Part shown: in pieces, positions 13,148 through 16,402 of the stretch
How positions within the stretch are numbered: position 1 is the stretch's first letter
How the letters are laid out: the number at the start of each line of letters is the position of its first letter
From: Aliishimia sp965369035
GTDB taxonomy: Bacteria > Pseudomonadota > Alphaproteobacteria > Rhodobacterales > Rhodobacteraceae
DNA: 16,402 nucleotides
Assembly (NCBI GenBank): GCA_965369035.1
Contig: CBDUPF010000053.1
Span: 1-16,402, forward strand
Direction of reading: 5' to 3'
Translations under genes and position numbers: made by a program
The notes under the pieces: model-generated
What the model saw: only the letters and a program-made list of their open reading frames with translations
The model's database searches: none
What the model was told of the DNA's origin: nothing

Positions 13148-14743
13148 ATGCCCAAGGTACTCGTCTCCGACAAGCTGTCGGAAACCGCCGTCCAGATCTT
13201 CCGCGACCGCGGGATCGACGTGGATTTCCTGCCCGAGGTGGGCAAGGACAAGGAGAAACTGCGCGAGATCATCGGTCAGTATGACGGCCTCGCCATCCGG
13301 TCGGCCACCAAGGTGACCGAAAAGATCCTCGAAGCCGCGACCAACCTCAAGGTGATTGGCCGCGCCGGGATCGGCACCGACAATGTCGACAAGGAAGCCG
13401 CCTCCAAACGCGGCGTGATCGTGATGAACACGCCCTATGGCAACATGATCACCACCGCCGAGCATGCCATCGCCCTGATGTTCGCCGTGGCGCGCCAGAT
13501 TCCGGCGGCCAGCGAATCGACCCATGCGGGCAAATGGGAGAAATCGAAGTTCATGGGCGTCGAGTTGACCGGCAAGACGCTCGGCGTGATCGGCGCGGGC
13601 AACATCGGCGGCATCGTCTGCGACCGGGCGCGCGGGCTGAAGATGAAGGTCATCGCCTACGACCCGTTCCTGACCCAGGACAAGGCCGACAAGATGGGGG
13701 TGGAGAAGGTGGACCTCGACAGCCTCCTGAAACGCTCCGATTTCATCACCCTGCACGTGCCGAAGACCGACCAGACCGCCGGCATCATCGACGCCGCGGC
13801 GATCGCGAAGATGAAGAAGGGCGTGCGGATCATCAACTGCGCGCGCGGCGGTCTCGTTGACGAGGAAGCGCTGGCCGAGGCGCTGAAATCCGGCCACGTG
13901 GCGGGCGCCGGCTTCGACGTGTTCAGCGTGGAGCCCGCGACCGAGAACCCACTTTTTGGCCTGCCCAACGTGGTCTGCACCCCGCATCTGGGGGCCGCCA
14001 CGACGGAGGCGCAGGAAAACGTGGCGCTTCAGGTCGCCGAGCAGATGTCGAACTTCCTGCTGGACGGGGCCGTGGAGAACGCCCTCAACATGCCGTCGAT
14101 GACCGCCGAGGAGGCCAAGGTCATGGGTCCCTGGGTCAAGCTCGCCGGCCACCTGGGCAGCTTCGTCGGACAGCTCACGGACGAGCCGATCAAGGCGATC
14201 AACATCCTCTATAACGGGACCGTCGCGGGGATGAACCTCGATGCGCTCAACTGCTCCGTCGTGGCCGGAATCATGAAGCGCGTGAACCCGGACGTGAACC
14301 TGGTCTCCGCGCCGTTCATGGCACAGGAGAAGGGCATCCAGATCTCCACCACCCATCAGGACAAGTCCGGCGTCTTCGACGGCTACATCAAGGTCAACGT
14401 GGTCACCGACAAGCGCGAGCGGTCGATCGCGGGCACCGTGTTTTCCGACGGCAAGCCGCGGTTCATCCAGATCAAGGGAATCAACATCGAGGCGGAGGTG
14501 GGCGAGCACATGCTCTATACCACCAACGAGGACGTACCCGGGATCATCGGCCTGCTGGGCAACACGATGGGAAAGAACGGCGTCAACATCGCGAACTTCA
14601 CGCTCGGCCGGTCCTCTGTCGGCGGGGAGGCCATCGCGCTGCTCTATGTCGACAATCCGATTCCACAGGAAGTCCTCAAGACGCTGGAGAACACGGGCAT
14701 GTTCCAGCAGGTGCGCCCGCTGGCCTTCGAGGTGGCCGCCTGA
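13148..14743 (+). CDS. serA: D-3-phosphoglycerate dehydrogenase
   Basis: A 531-residue NAD-dependent enzyme oxidising 3-phosphoglycerate to 3-phosphohydroxypyruvate, the first step of serine synthesis, in the cytosol. Domains in order: a substrate-binding part with GRAGIGTDNVD (71-81), a Rossmann domain with GVIGAGNIGG (146-155), catalytic Arg233 (NCARGGLVDEEAL), Glu262 (SVEPATENPLF) and His280 (CTPHLGAATTEA), then an intervening ASB domain (about 320-450) and a C-terminal ACT domain (about 458-531: LYTTNEDVPGIIGLLGNTMG). This is the long form found in Bacillus and many alphaproteobacteria; the ACT domain suggests serine feedback, but that is not certain in this form. GAAGGA precedes the ATG at 13148. 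It is downstream of serC and 12 bases before a phosphatase gene. Confidence 0.98.
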   Translation: MPKVLVSDKLSETAVQIFRDRGIDVDFLPEVGKDKEKLREIIGQYDGLAIRSATKVTEKILEAATNLKVIGRAGIGTDNVDKEAASKRGVIVMNTPYGNMITTAEHAIALMFAVARQIPAASESTHAGKWEKSKFMGVELTGKTLGVIGAGNIGGIVCDRARGLKMKVIAYDPFLTQDKADKMGVEKVDLDSLLKRSDFITLHVPKTDQTAGIIDAAAIAKMKKGVRIINCARGGLVDEEALAEALKSGHVAGAGFDVFSVEPATENPLFGLPNVVCTPHLGAATTEAQENVALQVAEQMSNFLLDGAVENALNMPSMTAEEAKVMGPWVKLAGHLGSFVGQLTDEPIKAINILYNGTVAGMNLDALNCSVVAGIMKRVNPDVNLVSAPFMAQEKGIQISTTHQDKSGVFDGYIKVNVVTDKRERSIAGTVFSDGKPRFIQIKGINIEAEVGEHMLYTTNEDVPGIIGLLGNTMGKNGVNIANFTLGRSSVGGEAIALLYVDNPIPQEVLKTLENTGMFQQVRPLAFEVAA

Positions 14744-14755
14744 TATGGGCGCGCC

Positions 14756-15487
14756 ATGACCATCTATGCCGTAGGCGACATACACGGCCAGCGCACCATG
14801 CTCGAAGATGCGCTGGCCCGCATCGAGGCCGACGGTGGCCGCGAGTCACGGGTCGTCTTCCTGGGCGATTACGTGGATCGTGGCCCGGACAGCGCCGGCG
14901 TCCTGGACATCCTCGCGAAAGGACAGGCGGCGGGGCGGGACTGGATCTGCCTTCTGGGCAACCACGACCGGATGATGCGGCACTTTCTCGAAGAACTGCC
15001 GCGGTCCGATCCCTACATGCTTGTGACCCACAACTGGTTTCACGAACGCATCGGTGGGCGCGAGACACTGGCGTCTTACGGGGTGCATGTGGACGATTCC
15101 ACACGCGTCTTCCAGGTGCATGAGCGCGCACGTGAGGCCGTTCCCCAGCATCACCGACAGTTCCTGGACGGTCTCGCGACCTACCACGAAACCGACGAGT
15201 TGCTCTTCGTCCATGCCGGGATCAGGCCGGGCGTGCCACTCGTCGAGCAGAGCGAGGAAGATCTGGTCTGGATCCGGACCGAATTCCACCACGACAAGCG
15301 GACGTATCCCTGGCTGGTGGTGCATGGCCACACGCCGGTAGATCACGCGACGCATTACGGCAATCGCGTCAACCTCGACACCGGCGCGGGATACGGGCGG
15401 CCGATCTCGGTGGCCGTGTTCGAGGGGCAGGACTGCAGCCTTCTCACTCCCCAGGGGCGCAAGCTACTCCGGCCACAGGTCCGTTGA
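14756..15487 (+). CDS. PPP-family metallophosphoesterase (serine/threonine phosphatase-like)
   Basis: A 243-residue protein with the three hallmark motifs of the PPP phosphatase family: GDIHG (7-11), GDYVDRGPDS (37-46) and GNHD (68-71). Later metal-ligand histidines are in LLFVHAGIRPG and VVHGHTPVDH, and NLDTGAGYG closes the core. Bacterial relatives include PrpA/PrpB-like protein phosphatases and diadenosine tetraphosphatase-like enzymes. The target is not deducible. The start is 12 bases after the serA stop with no visible Shine-Dalgarno site, so translation probably depends on serA traffic. The last 24 bases overlap the convergent cysteine-synthase-like gene. Its place suggests co-expression with serine synthesis, though it may simply be a passenger of the transcript. 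Confidence 0.92.
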   Translation: MTIYAVGDIHGQRTMLEDALARIEADGGRESRVVFLGDYVDRGPDSAGVLDILAKGQAAGRDWICLLGNHDRMMRHFLEELPRSDPYMLVTHNWFHERIGGRETLASYGVHVDDSTRVFQVHERAREAVPQHHRQFLDGLATYHETDELLFVHAGIRPGVPLVEQSEEDLVWIRTEFHHDKRTYPWLVVHGHTPVDHATHYGNRVNLDTGAGYGRPISVAVFEGQDCSLLTPQGRKLLRPQVR

Positions 15488-16402
15488 GAGGTACTTGAGG
15501 CCGCTGTCGCAGATCACGACGCCGACCACCCCACCCTGTTCCCGACCTTTCAGCAGCTCCAGCGCGGCCCAGACATTGGCACCTGCCGAAAAGCCGCCAA
15601 AGATGCCCTCGGTCCGCGCCAGCTCCCTTGCCGTCTCCCGTGCTGCCTGCCCGGGCACCGCGATGAAGCCGTCGATTGTCACATCGCGCATCGCCGCCAG
15701 ATCCGCCCTGGCATAGCCACCGCCCTGGATCGGATGGGCCGCGTCGGTGACTGGCGCGCCCGACAGGACCGCCGCACCTTCCGGTTCGACGACATAGCCG
15801 CGCATGTCCGTCCTGCGGGCGCGCAAGGCACGGATGGTCCCCGCGAACGTCCCGCCCGAGCCTGCGAAATCGACGAAGGCGGTGAGCGTCCCGCCGCTCT
15901 CCTCCCACATCTCCGGGCCGGTGCCCGTCTCGTGTGCCGCCGCGTTGCCCGGATGGTTGAACTGATCCGCCCGGAAAGCGCCCCGCTCGGCCGTGATCCG
16001 CTGCGCCTCCTTTTCGACCAACGCGAGATCCGCGCCGGAGACCTCGCCCACGCGCGAGCCCGGCGCCTGATCGACCAGCACGACTTCTGCGCCCAGCGCG
16101 CGCATCATTCGTGCCCGCTCCGGCGAGTTGCCGCGACTCATGACGGCGACGAAGGGGTGGCCGAGAACGCCGCAGACAATGGCGAGTCCGGTGCCCATGT
16201 TCCCGGAGGTCAGCTCCACGACGACCTGGCCGGGGCGCAAGGCACCCTCCGCCAACGCGGCCCGTATGATGCCCAGCGCCGCGCGATCCTTCTTGGAAAA
16301 GCCGGGGTTCAGATAGTCGAGCTTGGCGAGAATGCGCCCGTCGACCCCTGCACGGGCGACCATCCGGTCCAGCCAAACCGAAGGTGTCGCCCCGATCGCC
16401 TC
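15464..16402 (-). CDS. Cysteine synthase-like PLP enzyme (5' end outside the window)
   Basis: At least 312 residues of a fold-type II PLP enzyme, cut off at the right edge. The first visible residues, EAIGATPSVWLDRMV, are the IGxTP start of O-acetylserine sulfhydrylases, so only a few N-terminal residues are missing. NPGFSKKDRAAL carries the PLP lysine. ELTSGNMGTGLAIVCGVLG is the substrate loop, in which Met and Thr replace the usual Thr and Ile of TSGNTGI. GSGGTFAG is the phosphate loop, and ICDSGLKYLSTDLW matches the C-terminal SDSGxRYLST of the family. Known relatives condense O-acetylserine or a similar acceptor with sulfide to give cysteine. The variant NPGFSKKDR and SRGNSPERARMM motifs mark a subgroup distinct from CysK and CysM, so acceptor and exact product are uncertain. 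It converges on the phosphatase gene with a 24-base overlap. Confidence 0.88.
   Translation of the reverse strand, partial: EAIGATPSVWLDRMVARAGVDGRILAKLDYLNPGFSKKDRAALGIIRAALAEGALRPGQVVVELTSGNMGTGLAIVCGVLGHPFVAVMSRGNSPERARMMRALGAEVVLVDQAPGSRVGEVSGADLALVEKEAQRITAERGAFRADQFNHPGNAAAHETGTGPEMWEESGGTLTAFVDFAGSGGTFAGTIRALRARRTDMRGYVVEPEGAAVLSGAPVTDAAHPIQGGGYARADLAAMRDVTIDGFIAVPGQAARETARELARTEGIFGGFSAGANVWAALELLKGREQGGVVGVVICDSGLKYLSTDLWPE

Noticed and set aside
12917..14785. 622-codon open frame on the minus strand
   Set aside because: It is antisense to serA, whose catalytic motifs are all intact; typical shadow in high-GC coding DNA.
1..16402. Mobile element, prophage, CRISPR array, defence or secretion cluster
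   Set aside because: No transposase, integrase, repeat array, terminal inverted repeats or compositional break is visible; nearly every gene fits a chromosomal housekeeping or envelope family.

Overview
The window looks like ordinary chromosomal DNA from a high-GC alphaproteobacterium of the Rhodobacteraceae/Roseobacter type. The signs are strong G/C bias at third codon positions, long antisense shadow reading frames, an IalB-like periplasmic protein beside rlmN, an alphaproteobacterial-type SerC, a single-chain DapD of 275 residues, and a short structured leader in front of serC-serA. Base composition and codon use look even throughout. I see no mobile element, phage gene, CRISPR array, rRNA or tRNA.

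Layout. (1) Positions 1-4187, minus strand: a lysine/peptidoglycan block read dapD, a Na+/Ca2+-exchanger-like membrane protein, a 107-residue unknown, dapE, then a DUF2064 GT-A transferase whose stop overlaps a possible next start at the window edge. dapD has a recognisable promoter and lies behind a terminator. (2) 4216-6086, minus strand: a secreted SH3b/glycine-zipper/DUF1236 protein with its own terminator, and a fold-type II threonine/serine dehydratase. (3) 6163-7005, plus strand: a LOG-family protein with a long N-terminal extension. (4) 7066-9304, minus strand: an IalB-like secreted protein, rlmN, and a 75-residue unknown preceded by a strong hairpin. (5) 9479-10459, plus strand: an asparaginase of the Rhizobium etli ReAV type, converging on a YCII-like small protein. 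(6) 10860-15487: the phosphorylated serine pathway, with serB leaving to the left and serC, serA and a PPP-family phosphatase leaving to the right from a shared promoter region. (7) 15464 to the right edge, minus strand: a cysteine-synthase-like PLP enzyme, cut at its N-terminus and overlapping the phosphatase tail to tail.

How the genes fit together. SerA, SerC and SerB make serine from 3-phosphoglycerate. The cysteine-synthase-like enzyme may use a serine-derived acceptor, and the dehydratase can deaminate serine or threonine. DapD and DapE are the succinylase-branch steps to meso-diaminopimelate and lysine. The rest are housekeeping or envelope genes. The best non-coding signals are the serC leader, an 11-bp hairpin between serC and serA, and hairpins ahead of the 75-residue gene and the asparaginase gene. 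I found no convincing new multi-gene system. The findings are mainly regulatory structures and unusual family members.
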